Source: Myxococcales bacterium
GTDB lineage: Bacteria > Myxococcota_A > UBA796 > GCA-2862545
Direction of reading: 5' to 3'
Assembly: GCA_019634415.1 (NCBI GenBank)
Contig: JAHQVJ010000082.1
Location: forward strand, 1 to 64,000
Length of the DNA: 64,000 nt
Made by a program: the position numbers and the translations under genes. The notes under the pieces are model-generated. The model did no database searches. It saw only the letters and a list, made by a program, of their open reading frames with translations, and had not been told where the DNA came from. Positions 32,088 to 40,284 of the stretch are shown here, in pieces (the first letter of the stretch is position 1; every line of letters starts with the position of its first letter).

Positions 32088-34325
32088 ATGCTCGCTTTCA
32101 TGCTGATGGGGCTGGTCGTCAGCTGCAAGCCGACTGCGGAACTCGTCCCCTGGGCGTCCGTGGACGTGCGCTGGTGGCCCCACGAGCCCCCATTGATCAA
32201 GGGGGGCGAGGTCGCCCTGAACACGCCCTCGGTCCTCGACGTGGCCCCCGTGCCCGAGGGGTCCGAGGTGCACCTGTACGTGAGCCGGGTGGGCGAAGGG
32301 GACGGCCCCTGCACGCTGCCTGCGGGGCTGTGCGCGAACATCGTGGAGCCCGAGCTGTTCGCCACCACCACCGCCCCTTCCCAGGGCCAGGTGCGTTTCC
32401 AGATCGACGGCTCGCGCTTCCCCGAGGCGGGCGCCATCGCCTGGCAGGCGCTGGTCTTGGACCCGGAGCTCGAGGGGGTGGGCGCGCTGACCGAGGCCAT
32501 CGCTCGGCACGTGGCCGTGCCCCCCGATCAAGCCGCCACCAACTTCGTGGAGGTCCAGCGCGGCAAGATCGGCCTCGAGAACACCATCACCTCGGGCAAC
32601 ACCCACACCGGCGGCGTGGCCTTCGTCGATCTCAACAACGACTACTGGCCCGATCTGTACATCTCCAACGGCGCCACCTTTGCCAACTACCTGTACCGGA
32701 ACAACGGCGACGGCACCTTCACCGACTTCAGCGACGCCGTGCGCAAGCCCAACGGAAAGATCGAGTGCGCGGGGGTGAAGGCGGCGGACATCGACAACGA
32801 CGGTGATCTGGACCTGATCGTCCCGGTGGACAACGCCAAGACCATGGTCTCGTCGGTGGCCCAGGACTACGCTGGTGGGCCGAACCTTCTCTTCGTCAAC
32901 GAGGGGGACTTCACCTTCCGCGGTGACCCGGAGATGGAAGCGGAGCTGGCCGGGATCACCGATCCCGATGGGCGACGCACCTCGTCGGCCTCGGTGGCCG
33001 ACTACGACCTGGACGGGTGCATCGACCTGTACCTGACCAACTGGGCGATGGCGGCCTTGCCGGCGGGGGACAACTTCGACCGACTCCTCCACGGCAACTG
33101 CGACGGCACCTTCACCGACGTGACCGCCGAGACGGGAGTCGACGGCAAGGGCCGCGACGGGCTGGTGGGGTTCTGGTGGGACGCCGACCACGACCGCTAC
33201 CCCGAGCTGTACGTCGGCAACAACAGCGACCTCGACATCGAGCCCGACTTCGAGCCCGACGACGTGTTCTACAAGAACGACGCCGGCACGCTGGTGGAGT
33301 GGGACGACAACCCCCACGACATCGGCCACGACGCCTGGGCCGCCATGGGTGTGGACGTAGGGGATCTCGACGCGGACGGCGAGTGGGACATGTACATCAC
33401 CGACGTGTGGATGCTGCCGCCGGTCCCCCACGGGAATGCGCTGTACATGGGCCTTCCCGGCAAGGAGCTGACGGCGAATGCCTGCCGGGACTACGGCGTG
33501 TGCTTCGGCCACAACTCCTGGCCCACCAACTTCGAGGACTTCGACAACGACGGCTGGATCGACCTGTGGGTGGGCAGCAGCCTGCGCGACACACCGGAGA
33601 TGCTCTACATCAACGCAGCCGACGGATCGGGCAAGCTCGTGGCCCACCGGCAGCAGGGCTGGACGGGCCACGTCTCTCGTGCCGGCACCACCGCGGACTA
33701 CGACGGCGACGGCGACATGGACATCTTCCTGTTCGTGGAGGGAGCCCGCCCCAGCAAGCTGTTCGCCAACACCCGCATGGACCCCGATCACCGCAACGAG
33801 ACAGACCGCCACTGGATCGAGATCAAGCTGCTGGGAGGGAGCCGCAGCAACCGCGCCGCCATCGGAGCGGTGGCTCGCCTGACCGCTGGCGGCGTGCCGC
33901 TCATGCGCCGGGTGACGGGTGGCGACTCCGCCCACAGCCACCGCATGCTCACGCTGCACTTCGGGCTGGGCGCCACCGACCATGTCGACGAGATCGAGAT
34001 CACCTGGCCCAACACGGAGCAGGTGCAGGTGGTACGGGACCTGGCGGCCGACCGCTTCTGGCTCGTCGACGAGGAGCTGGGCAAGATCGAGCACACCTTC
34101 GTGGATCCGGTGGCCACCTACGACGCGGGCCGCGGCGAGCTGACGGTCCGCACGGCCTCGAACTACGGCGGTCGAGCACGCCTCGAGGTCACCGGGCTGG
34201 GACCCTTGAGCTACGACGCGGGCGACGTACGCTACGCCGCCACCTTCGATCTGGAGGCAGCTCCCACCGAGGTGGAGATCGTGTCGGATCTGGGAGAGCC
34301 GCTGCTGATCGCGGTGGACCCCTAG
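32088..34325 (+). CDS. FG-GAP/VCBS and ASPIC/UnbV repeat lipoprotein
   Basis: 745 residues from ATG 32088, which gives a lipoprotein signal (MLAFMLMGLVVSCK); the frame is open back to 32037 without benefit. Residues ~150-560 contain repeated calcium-type units: VAFVDLNNDYWPDLYISNG, AADIDNDGDLDLIVPVDN, VADYDLDGCIDLYLTNW, WWDADHDRYPELYVGNN, VGDLDADGEWDMYITD, FEDFDNDGWIDLWVGSS and TADYDGDGDMDIFLFVEG. Each ends in a D-x-D-x-DG loop as in integrin-like propellers. An UnbV/ASPIC domain follows (HWIEIKLLGGSRSNRAAIGAVARLTAGG ... HFGLGATDHVDEIEITWPN). A surface-anchored, calcium-dependent propeller; ligand unknown. Confidence 0.88.
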   Translation: MLAFMLMGLVVSCKPTAELVPWASVDVRWWPHEPPLIKGGEVALNTPSVLDVAPVPEGSEVHLYVSRVGEGDGPCTLPAGLCANIVEPELFATTTAPSQGQVRFQIDGSRFPEAGAIAWQALVLDPELEGVGALTEAIARHVAVPPDQAATNFVEVQRGKIGLENTITSGNTHTGGVAFVDLNNDYWPDLYISNGATFANYLYRNNGDGTFTDFSDAVRKPNGKIECAGVKAADIDNDGDLDLIVPVDNAKTMVSSVAQDYAGGPNLLFVNEGDFTFRGDPEMEAELAGITDPDGRRTSSASVADYDLDGCIDLYLTNWAMAALPAGDNFDRLLHGNCDGTFTDVTAETGVDGKGRDGLVGFWWDADHDRYPELYVGNNSDLDIEPDFEPDDVFYKNDAGTLVEWDDNPHDIGHDAWAAMGVDVGDLDADGEWDMYITDVWMLPPVPHGNALYMGLPGKELTANACRDYGVCFGHNSWPTNFEDFDNDGWIDLWVGSSLRDTPEMLYINAADGSGKLVAHRQQGWTGHVSRAGTTADYDGDGDMDIFLFVEGARPSKLFANTRMDPDHRNETDRHWIEIKLLGGSRSNRAAIGAVARLTAGGVPLMRRVTGGDSAHSHRMLTLHFGLGATDHVDEIEITWPNTEQVQVVRDLAADRFWLVDEELGKIEHTFVDPVATYDAGRGELTVRTASNYGGRARLEVTGLGPLSYDAGDVRYAATFDLEAAPTEVEIVSDLGEPLLIAVDP

Positions 34326-34385
34326 CCTTCGCACCCGCGCTCGCCATTTGGTGAGTTAGCATCTGGCTTCGGGGACTGTGCCGGA

Positions 34386-36986
34386 TTGCTGGTCGAGCAT
34401 GCGAGTCGAACCACCATCACGTCCGCCCAGGGCGAGCTGGTGGGCCGCGACGAGGAGGCCAACAGCCTCTCCGAGTGGCTCACAGCCGGGGGCGCGGTCC
34501 AGCTGCACGGCCCCCGCGGCGTCGGCAAGACATCTCTCGCACGCACTACGCTGCAAGGATGGACGGCCGCCAACGGACGGCCGCTGTGGGTGGATCTGTC
34601 GCGGGCATCCACACCCCTGCACGCGTGGCGAGCGGTGGCCCACCGCCTTCAGCTGCACTGGGTGCCCGAGGACGGTCCGCGCCGGATCGGCTCCGCCCTG
34701 CGTCGACACGCGGCCCCTCTGCTGGTGTTGGACGGCGCCGAGGTGCTCGGTGAGCACGCCACAGCCCTGTCGGAGTGGCTGGTGGCGGCCCCTGACCTGC
34801 GGCTGCTCCTGACGAGCGAGACCCCTCTCGTGGGGTGGGGAGCGAGCTTGTGGGTGGAGCCCCTGCCGACGGATCACATGGTGGCGCTGATCAGCGCCCT
34901 CGCGAAGTCCCGCGGGCTCGAGCTCCCGGAGGATCCCGGCCTTCATCGCCTCTGCCACGCGCTGCAAGGCCTACCCGAAGCCGCCGTGCTCGCCGCCGGA
35001 GCACTGCACGACAGCACCCCCGCGGCACTGGCCACCGAGCTCGAGGCCCGAGACGACTCCCACACGGAAGACGCCGTCGGCGTGCTCCGGGAAGGCACCC
35101 TCGACCGGGTGCTGGAGGTGACCCACGCCGCGCTGCCCGAGCCCCTGCAGCACGCCCTCGCCCAGTGCACCGCCTTCGCCAGCCCGTTGTCGCTCGACGC
35201 AGCCCACGCCGTGGTGGAGCCAGGGGAGGGCCAGACAGTGGCCGAGCTGCTCGAGGGCCTGCAGCAGCGGGGCTGGCTGCAGCCCATCCACGACGGGCGA
35301 CTGTCTCCGTCCACCTCCGCGCGAGCGTTCCTGGCTCGCACCGTGACCGACACGCCAGCGGCCGCCCTACGGCACGTGGCCTGGTGTGCCGGCCACGGAG
35401 GAGAGGCCCTGCGGCAGGATCTGCGCACATCCCGCCGCACCTCGGTACTCGACACCCTAGAGCCCCTCGATGCCGACCTGGTGACCGCCATGACGCGAGG
35501 CGCTCGGCTCGGCGCGTCCGAGGGGGCCGTGGCGTCCCTCGAGGCGTGGGCTGCCCTCTGTCGACGTCGGTCCGCGACCCCCGAGGCGATGCAGGCGATG
35601 CAGGCGATGCTCGACCGGTCGTTGCCCTCGGAGCTGAAGGTGCGGGCGCAGCTCGCAGCCGCAGAGGCACTCCAGGCCACCGGCGACGAGGCCTCGGCAT
35701 GGAGTGCTGTGGACGCAGGGCTCGCACAGGTGGAGCCCACCATGGCCTCGGACCTCGCAGCCGATCTTCGACTGGCGCGCGCCCGGCTGCAGCTTCCCCA
35801 CGATCCCGCCGCGGCCACCGCCGATCTGGACGAGGCGCTGGCGCGGTTCACCGAGCTGCAGTCGGTTCCGGGACAGCGACTGGTGCACGAGCAACGCGCC
35901 CGGGCGAAAACCGCAGGTGGAGACCTGCCGGGAGCGTGCGACGATCTGCGCACCCTGCTCGACGAGCGCGGCGACGATCCCGCCTGGCGCTCCGAGCGCA
36001 CCATGCTCCTCGGCGACACGCTGGCACGACTGGGGCAGCTCGAGGGCGCCAGCCTGCGCTACGCGGAGGCCAGCCGCCTGGCACAGCAGCGACTGCCCAC
36101 CACCGCCGCGATGGCCATGGGCAAGCTGGCGCGGGTGCAGGTGGCCCAGGGTCGGTTTGCCGAGGCCCTGGCGCTACTGGATGCCAGCGCCCAGCTCCAC
36201 GATCGTCACTCCCCACGCGCCCTGGCCATCCTCGACCGCGTGGCGGGCGTCGAGGCCCTGCGGCACCTGGGGCGGATCGACGCCGCCTGGGCCACCCTGG
36301 AGCACGCTGCTGCCGACGTGAGCGGCCCCCGACGAGGCTGGCTGCTCGCGGTGGTGGCCGCCACCCGAGGGGCACTGCTGGCGGACCGGGGAGCGATCCA
36401 GGACGCCGTCGGGGCCCTGCGCGAGGCGGCCACTCGCTTCGAGGACCAAGGCGATCGGGCGGCGGCCGGAAACGTGCTGCAGCGGCTGGGAGGCGTGCTT
36501 CCGTGGGCGGGCCAGGCCGACCAGGCGCGCCCCACCCTGGAGCGCGCCACGGAGGCCGCGCCACCGGTGCAGGCGGCCCTGGCGGCCGCGGAGCTGGCGG
36601 CCCTGCTCCTGGGCTCGGGCCCCCACGAGCCATCCGTCGACGCCCTGGAGGCCGCGCTGGATCGGCTGGGCGACACCCCGCACGAGCAGGCCGCGGTGGT
36701 GATGGCCTGGGCCGCGGAGGCCCGGGCACGCGGCGGAGAGGATCCGGAGCCGGCCCTCCGAGCGGCCCTCCGACGAGCCGCGCCCTGGCCCCGTGCCCGC
36801 GGGCGGGTGCACACAGTGGCCGCGCGCGTGCACGGGCGCCGCGGCGATCTCGGTGCAGCCATGGAGCACCTGATGGCTGCCGCAGCGGAGTGGGCCCAGC
36901 TGCAGCTGTCGTCGCGCAGCCCTCCCCGCCTGGAGCTGGCCGCCGTGCGCGCCGACGTGGCAACACGCTTCGGCCCGAGATCCTGA
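34386..36986 (+). CDS. STAND-type ATPase with TPR-like C-terminus
   Basis: 866 residues from TTG 34386 (the only initiator that keeps the N-terminus; weak upstream GGGGA). Residues ~18-200 hold an AAA_16/NB-ARC-like NTPase: GELVGRDEEANSLSEWL, P-loop GPRGVGKTS (~42-50), APLLVLDGAEVL (Walker B), LRLLLTSETPL (sensor). A winged-helix-like region follows, and from ~390 to the end antiparallel helical repeats of TPR type (AAAEALQATGDEASAWSAVDAGL, LLGDTLARLGQLEGASLRYAEAS, GKLARVQVAQGRFAEALALLDAS). There is no DNA-binding or catalytic effector domain, so it may be a signalling hub, regulator or defence-related STAND missing a visible effector. A 9-bp unit (gcgatgcag) is repeated three times near 35588. 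Confidence 0.8.
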   Translation: MLVEHASRTTITSAQGELVGRDEEANSLSEWLTAGGAVQLHGPRGVGKTSLARTTLQGWTAANGRPLWVDLSRASTPLHAWRAVAHRLQLHWVPEDGPRRIGSALRRHAAPLLVLDGAEVLGEHATALSEWLVAAPDLRLLLTSETPLVGWGASLWVEPLPTDHMVALISALAKSRGLELPEDPGLHRLCHALQGLPEAAVLAAGALHDSTPAALATELEARDDSHTEDAVGVLREGTLDRVLEVTHAALPEPLQHALAQCTAFASPLSLDAAHAVVEPGEGQTVAELLEGLQQRGWLQPIHDGRLSPSTSARAFLARTVTDTPAAALRHVAWCAGHGGEALRQDLRTSRRTSVLDTLEPLDADLVTAMTRGARLGASEGAVASLEAWAALCRRRSATPEAMQAMQAMLDRSLPSELKVRAQLAAAEALQATGDEASAWSAVDAGLAQVEPTMASDLAADLRLARARLQLPHDPAAATADLDEALARFTELQSVPGQRLVHEQRARAKTAGGDLPGACDDLRTLLDERGDDPAWRSERTMLLGDTLARLGQLEGASLRYAEASRLAQQRLPTTAAMAMGKLARVQVAQGRFAEALALLDASAQLHDRHSPRALAILDRVAGVEALRHLGRIDAAWATLEHAAADVSGPRRGWLLAVVAATRGALLADRGAIQDAVGALREAATRFEDQGDRAAAGNVLQRLGGVLPWAGQADQARPTLERATEAAPPVQAALAAAELAALLLGSGPHEPSVDALEAALDRLGDTPHEQAAVVMAWAAEARARGGEDPEPALRAALRRAAPWPRARGRVHTVAARVHGRRGDLGAAMEHLMAAAAEWAQLQLSSRSPPRLELAAVRADVATRFGPRS

Positions 36987-36989
36987 AGG

Positions 36990-37430
36990 CTAATCGGGGG
37001 GCTCCTCGAGCAGGACCGGCACCCGGGAGCTGCCCGTCACGATGTCGGCGATGGTGGTCTTGTCGAGCTCCGCCAGCATCGCCGCCTTCGCGCGCAGCAT
37101 CACCTGGGTGAGCTCGCAGCCCCCCACGAGCAGGCAGCTGCTCGCCCCCGGCCGGAAGCACTCCACGAAGTTCAGATGGGGCTCCAGCGCCCGAACCACC
37201 TCGCCCACGGAGATGTCGGCCGCCAGACGAGCCAGCTGGACGCCCCCGGAGCGTCCCTTGAACGTCTCCACGAAGCCGGATGCCTGCAGGCTCTGCACGA
37301 CCTTCTGCACGTAGGAGTAGGACAGACCATGCCTCTGAGCCAGGGACTGGGCCGACATGCGGCGCGGTGCCGTCGCCCCCAGCAAGATCAGGAGTCGGAG
37401 CCCGATGTCGGTGTGTTCGGTCAGCTGCAC
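36990..37430 (-). CDS. nsrR: Rrf2-family nitric-oxide-sensing repressor NsrR
   Basis: 146 residues. Winged helix (RRMSAQSLAQRHGLSYSYVQKVVQSLQASGFVETFKGRSGGVQLAR) followed by the Fe-S ligand region FVECFRPGASSCLLVGGCELTQ with C91, C99 and C105, close to the three Cys of E. coli NsrR (91, 96, 102), and the dimer helix AMLAELDKTTIADIV. The family binds a Fe-S cluster, represses when intact and releases DNA on nitrosylation by NO. Divergent from nirK with an inverted repeat between them. Confidence 0.88.
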   Translation of the reverse strand: MQLTEHTDIGLRLLILLGATAPRRMSAQSLAQRHGLSYSYVQKVVQSLQASGFVETFKGRSGGVQLARLAADISVGEVVRALEPHLNFVECFRPGASSCLLVGGCELTQVMLRAKAAMLAELDKTTIADIVTGSSRVPVLLEEPPD

Positions 37431-37492
37431 GGATCCCCCGCAGACGCTCTAGCGACCACTGGAGGGCACCGCCTACTTGCGCGCCACCTCTT

Positions 37493-37517
37493 TATTTGGA
37501 TATGATTAGTCCAAATA
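37493..37517. promoter_or_regulatory. probable NsrR operator over the nirK promoter
   Basis: TATTTGGA-N9-TCCAAATA, a perfect 8-bp inverted repeat in an otherwise GC-rich region. It runs into a good -10 box, TATAGT (37516-37521), 22 bases before the nirK ATG, and covers the -35 position, as expected for a repressor site. AT-rich arms and total length fit known NsrR sites. Confidence 0.75.
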
Positions 37518-37542
37518 TAGTGCGCGCGACAGGAGAAAAGAG

Positions 37543-38976
37543 ATGACGAGCGACTTCGGTCCTCTGGTGCTCATGGCCGTGATCTCGGCCGGTTGCGGGT
37601 CGTCCAGCGCCGAGGGGGTCGGCGACACCCCGGTCCGCGGCGTGGACCTCCCCACCCCCACCGGCGACCCCATCCATGCCGTCCTCACCCATGCCCCCGA
37701 GGTGCCACCGCCCATCGGAGATCGCCAGTCGAAGAACGTCATCGTCGAGCTGGAGGTGATCGAGAAGGTGATGCCCATCGCCGACGGCACCGACTATCTA
37801 TTTTGGACTTTCGGAGGCGAAGTTCCAGGCAAGATGATCCGGATTCGGCAGGGCGACTCCGTGGAGTTCCACCTCCAGAACCACCCGGACAACCGACTCC
37901 CGCACAACATCGACCTGCACGCCGTGACCGGGCCAGGCGGGGGCGCCGCGAGCACCAGTACCGCTCCGGGCCACGAGTCCGTCTTCACCTTCCGAGCCCT
38001 GAATCCCGGCGTGTACATCTACCACTGCGCCACGGCTCCGGTGGGTATGCACATCGCCAACGGCATGTACGGCCTCATCGTGGTGGAGCCGCCTGGCGGG
38101 CTGCCTCCTGTGGACCGCGAGTACTACGTGATGCAAGGCGACTTCTACACCGCCGAGCCCTACGGGGCAGCGGGCCTGCAGACCTTCGACATGCAGAGCG
38201 CCATCGACGAGGACCCCACCTACGTCGTGTTCAATGGCAGCGTCGGGTCCCTCGTGGGAGACAGTGCCCTCACGGCACAGGTCGGGGAGACCGTTCGACT
38301 GTTCGTGGGCAACGGCGGCCCCAACAAGATCTCGAGCTTCCACGTGATCGGCGAGATCTTCGACTGGGTCTACCCGGAGGGGAGTTCCACACCCCAGCCC
38401 AACGTGCAGACCACGCTGATCCCTGCGGGTGGCGCCTCCATGGTGGAGTTCGCGGTGGAGACGCCGGGCACCATGATCCTGGTGGACCACGCCATCTTCC
38501 GGACGTTCCACAAGGGCTCGTTGGGCATGCTGAACGTGGCCGGAGCGGAGGTGCCCAGCGTCTACTCGGGCAAGCAGGACGATCGGCTGTACAAGGGCGG
38601 ACCCAGGGAGGGCGGAGCGGCGTCGGGTGAGGTGCTGACCAAGGAGCAGCAGATCGAGGCGGGGCACCAGGTCTACGCAGGTGTGTGCGTGGCCTGCCAC
38701 CAAGCCGACGGCCAGGGGCTCGACGGCGCCTTTCCCCCCCTTGCGGAGGCCGACTACCTGATGGCCGACGTCGCGCGATCCATCCGCATCGTACTCGAGG
38801 GTTTGCAAGGCGAGATCACGGTCAACGGCAAGACCTACGACGGCGTGATGCCCTCCCAGGGCAACCTCTCGGACGACGAGATTGCCAACGTGCTGACCTA
38901 TGTGCGCAACAGCTGGGGAAATCGGGGCAACGCCGTGGCGCCGGCGGACGTAGCCGCTGCACGCAGTGGGCACTGA
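37543..38976 (+). CDS. nirK: copper nitrite reductase NirK with fused C-terminal cytochrome c
   Basis: 477 residues, ATG 37543 with AGGAG upstream, lipoprotein-like start ([11 protein letters not shown]). Two cupredoxin domains: copper ligands in [35 protein letters not shown] (type 1 Cys/His/Met and type 2 His), and the second-domain His in [12 protein letters not shown] and [12 protein letters not shown]. After residue ~365 a class I cytochrome c domain carries C381-V-A-C-H385 and an axial Met in [27 protein letters not shown]. NirK-cytochrome fusions exist in several proteobacteria and let the enzyme accept electrons directly. It reduces nitrite to NO in the periplasm. Confidence 0.93.
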   Translation: MTSDFGPLVLMAVISAGCGSSSAEGVGDTPVRGVDLPTPTGDPIHAVLTHAPEVPPPIGDRQSKNVIVELEVIEKVMPIADGTDYLFWTFGGEVPGKMIRIRQGDSVEFHLQNHPDNRLPHNIDLHAVTGPGGGAASTSTAPGHESVFTFRALNPGVYIYHCATAPVGMHIANGMYGLIVVEPPGGLPPVDREYYVMQGDFYTAEPYGAAGLQTFDMQSAIDEDPTYVVFNGSVGSLVGDSALTAQVGETVRLFVGNGGPNKISSFHVIGEIFDWVYPEGSSTPQPNVQTTLIPAGGASMVEFAVETPGTMILVDHAIFRTFHKGSLGMLNVAGAEVPSVYSGKQDDRLYKGGPREGGAASGEVLTKEQQIEAGHQVYAGVCVACHQADGQGLDGAFPPLAEADYLMADVARSIRIVLEGLQGEITVNGKTYDGVMPSQGNLSDDEIANVLTYVRNSWGNRGNAVAPADVAAARSGH

Positions 38977-38977
38977 C

Positions 38978-39718
38978 ATGGTCGTCATCGCACTCACGGT
39001 GGGGAGCTGGGGCTCACAGATGCGGCCGATACCGGGGGGCTCCTACGTGCCGCTGTACGCCCCCGACACAGAGCCCTCCGCCCGCGTCGAGCCGTTCCTG
39101 ATCGACGAGACCCCGGTCACGAAGCAGGCCTACCTCGGCTTCGTGCGCAGACGCCCCGAGTGGCGTCGAGATCGGGTACGCCGCCTGTTCGCAGACGCCC
39201 GCTACCTGGCGGACTGGCAGGCCCCCCTCACGCCCGCCGGAGGGCTCGACGAGCCTGTGGTCCAGGTCAGCTGGTTCGCCGCGCGCGCCTACTGCGACGC
39301 CCACGGCAAGCGCCTGCCCACCGAGCACGAGTGGGAGATCGCGGCGAGCGCATCGGAGACGAAGCCGTCCGCACGCGACGATCCGGAATGGACCGCCCAG
39401 ATCCTCGAGTGGTACAGCGAGCCCTCCAGGGGGCTGCGGCCGGTGGGCCAGCGTCGCCCCAACGTCTTCGGCATCCACGATCTGCACGGCTTGGTCTGGG
39501 AGTGGGTGGAGGACTTCAACGCGACGCTGTACGGCGCCGACAACCGCGAGGGAGGAGACGGCAACGAGCTCCGCTTCTGCGGCGCCGGGGCCCTGTCGGC
39601 TTCCGACGCACGCGACTACGCGAACTTCCAACGGGCGGCCTTCCGCACGTCCCTGACGGCTCGCTCCACCACGAACCAGCTCGGATTCCGATGCGCCAAC
39701 GACCTGGAGGAGCAATGA
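38978..39718 (+). CDS. nirV: NirV-like formylglycine-generating-enzyme-family protein
   Basis: 246 residues from ATG 38978 (a GTG at 38966 overlapping the nirK stop region is possible). It has the SUMF1/FGE-sulfatase fold: IPGGSYVPLYAPD, PFLIDETPVTKQAYLGFVRRRPEW, PVVQVSWFAARAYCDAHGKRLPTEHEWEIAA, NVFGIHDLHGLVWEWVEDF and LTARSTTNQLGFRC. NirV proteins next to nirK belong to this family; their exact role in NirK maturation or function is not established. A short hydrophobic N-terminus (MVVIALTVGSWG) may be a weak signal peptide. Directly follows nirK and overlaps the SCO1 gene by four bases. Confidence 0.85.
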   Translation: MVVIALTVGSWGSQMRPIPGGSYVPLYAPDTEPSARVEPFLIDETPVTKQAYLGFVRRRPEWRRDRVRRLFADARYLADWQAPLTPAGGLDEPVVQVSWFAARAYCDAHGKRLPTEHEWEIAASASETKPSARDDPEWTAQILEWYSEPSRGLRPVGQRRPNVFGIHDLHGLVWEWVEDFNATLYGADNREGGDGNELRFCGAGALSASDARDYANFQRAAFRTSLTARSTTNQLGFRCANDLEEQ

Positions 39719-40284
39719 TCTGGATTGTCCTGGCGGCCTGCACGGCGTCGACCGAACCGAAGCTCACTGCACTCGACCTCGGCGTCGAATCGGACTCACT
39801 GGGTCCATCTTTGTACGATCTCGAGGTCACCCTCGAGAGCTCCACCGGATCCGCAGTGTCCTTGGCCGTCCACGAGGGACACCCCACCCTCGTCAGCATG
39901 TTCTACGCGAGCTGCCCCATGGCGTGCCCCATGCTGATCGGAGACGTCCAGGCCCTGGAGGCGGAGCTGACGAGCCAGCAGCGAGCCGATCTGCGTGTGC
40001 TGTTGATCAGCCTGGATCCCGAGCGTGACGATCCGGAGCTCCTGGCCCAGGTGATGGCCGAGCACGAACTCGACGAGACGCGCTGGACGCTGGCCCGCCC
40101 CACTGAAGCAGACCTGCGGCCGATCGCCGCAGTCTTGGGAGTGCGGTACCGAGCGCTGGCGGACGGTGAGATGAGCCACTCGTCCATCGTGACACTGCTG
40201 GACCGACAGGGCAGCGTCCGATTCACCCTCGAGGGGCTCCGCGCCGACGCCACTCCGCTGCTGGCGCAGCTCAGCGCGCTGTAG
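39715..40284 (+). CDS. SCO1/SenC-family copper chaperone lipoprotein
   Basis: 189 residues from ATG 39715 (ATGA overlap with nirV, GGAGGAG upstream). Lipobox IVLAACTAS. Thioredoxin fold with the SCO copper motif C-x3-C in [20 protein letters not shown] and a downstream conserved His in [18 protein letters not shown] proteins deliver copper to CuA or act as thiol reductants; being in the nirK operon it most likely helps load NirK copper sites. The 3' end overlaps purL (convergent) by 14 bases. Confidence 0.88.
   Translation: MIWIVLAACTASTEPKLTALDLGVESDSLGPSLYDLEVTLESSTGSAVSLAVHEGHPTLVSMFYASCPMACPMLIGDVQALEAELTSQQRADLRVLLISLDPERDDPELLAQVMAEHELDETRWTLARPTEADLRPIAAVLGVRYRALADGEMSHSSIVTLLDRQGSVRFTLEGLRADATPLLAQLSAL

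Noticed and set aside
35588..35614. Three copies of a 9-bp unit as a tandem-repeat locus
   Set aside because: It encodes an in-frame helical AMQ repeat within the STAND protein and is too short to be called a variable locus without population data.
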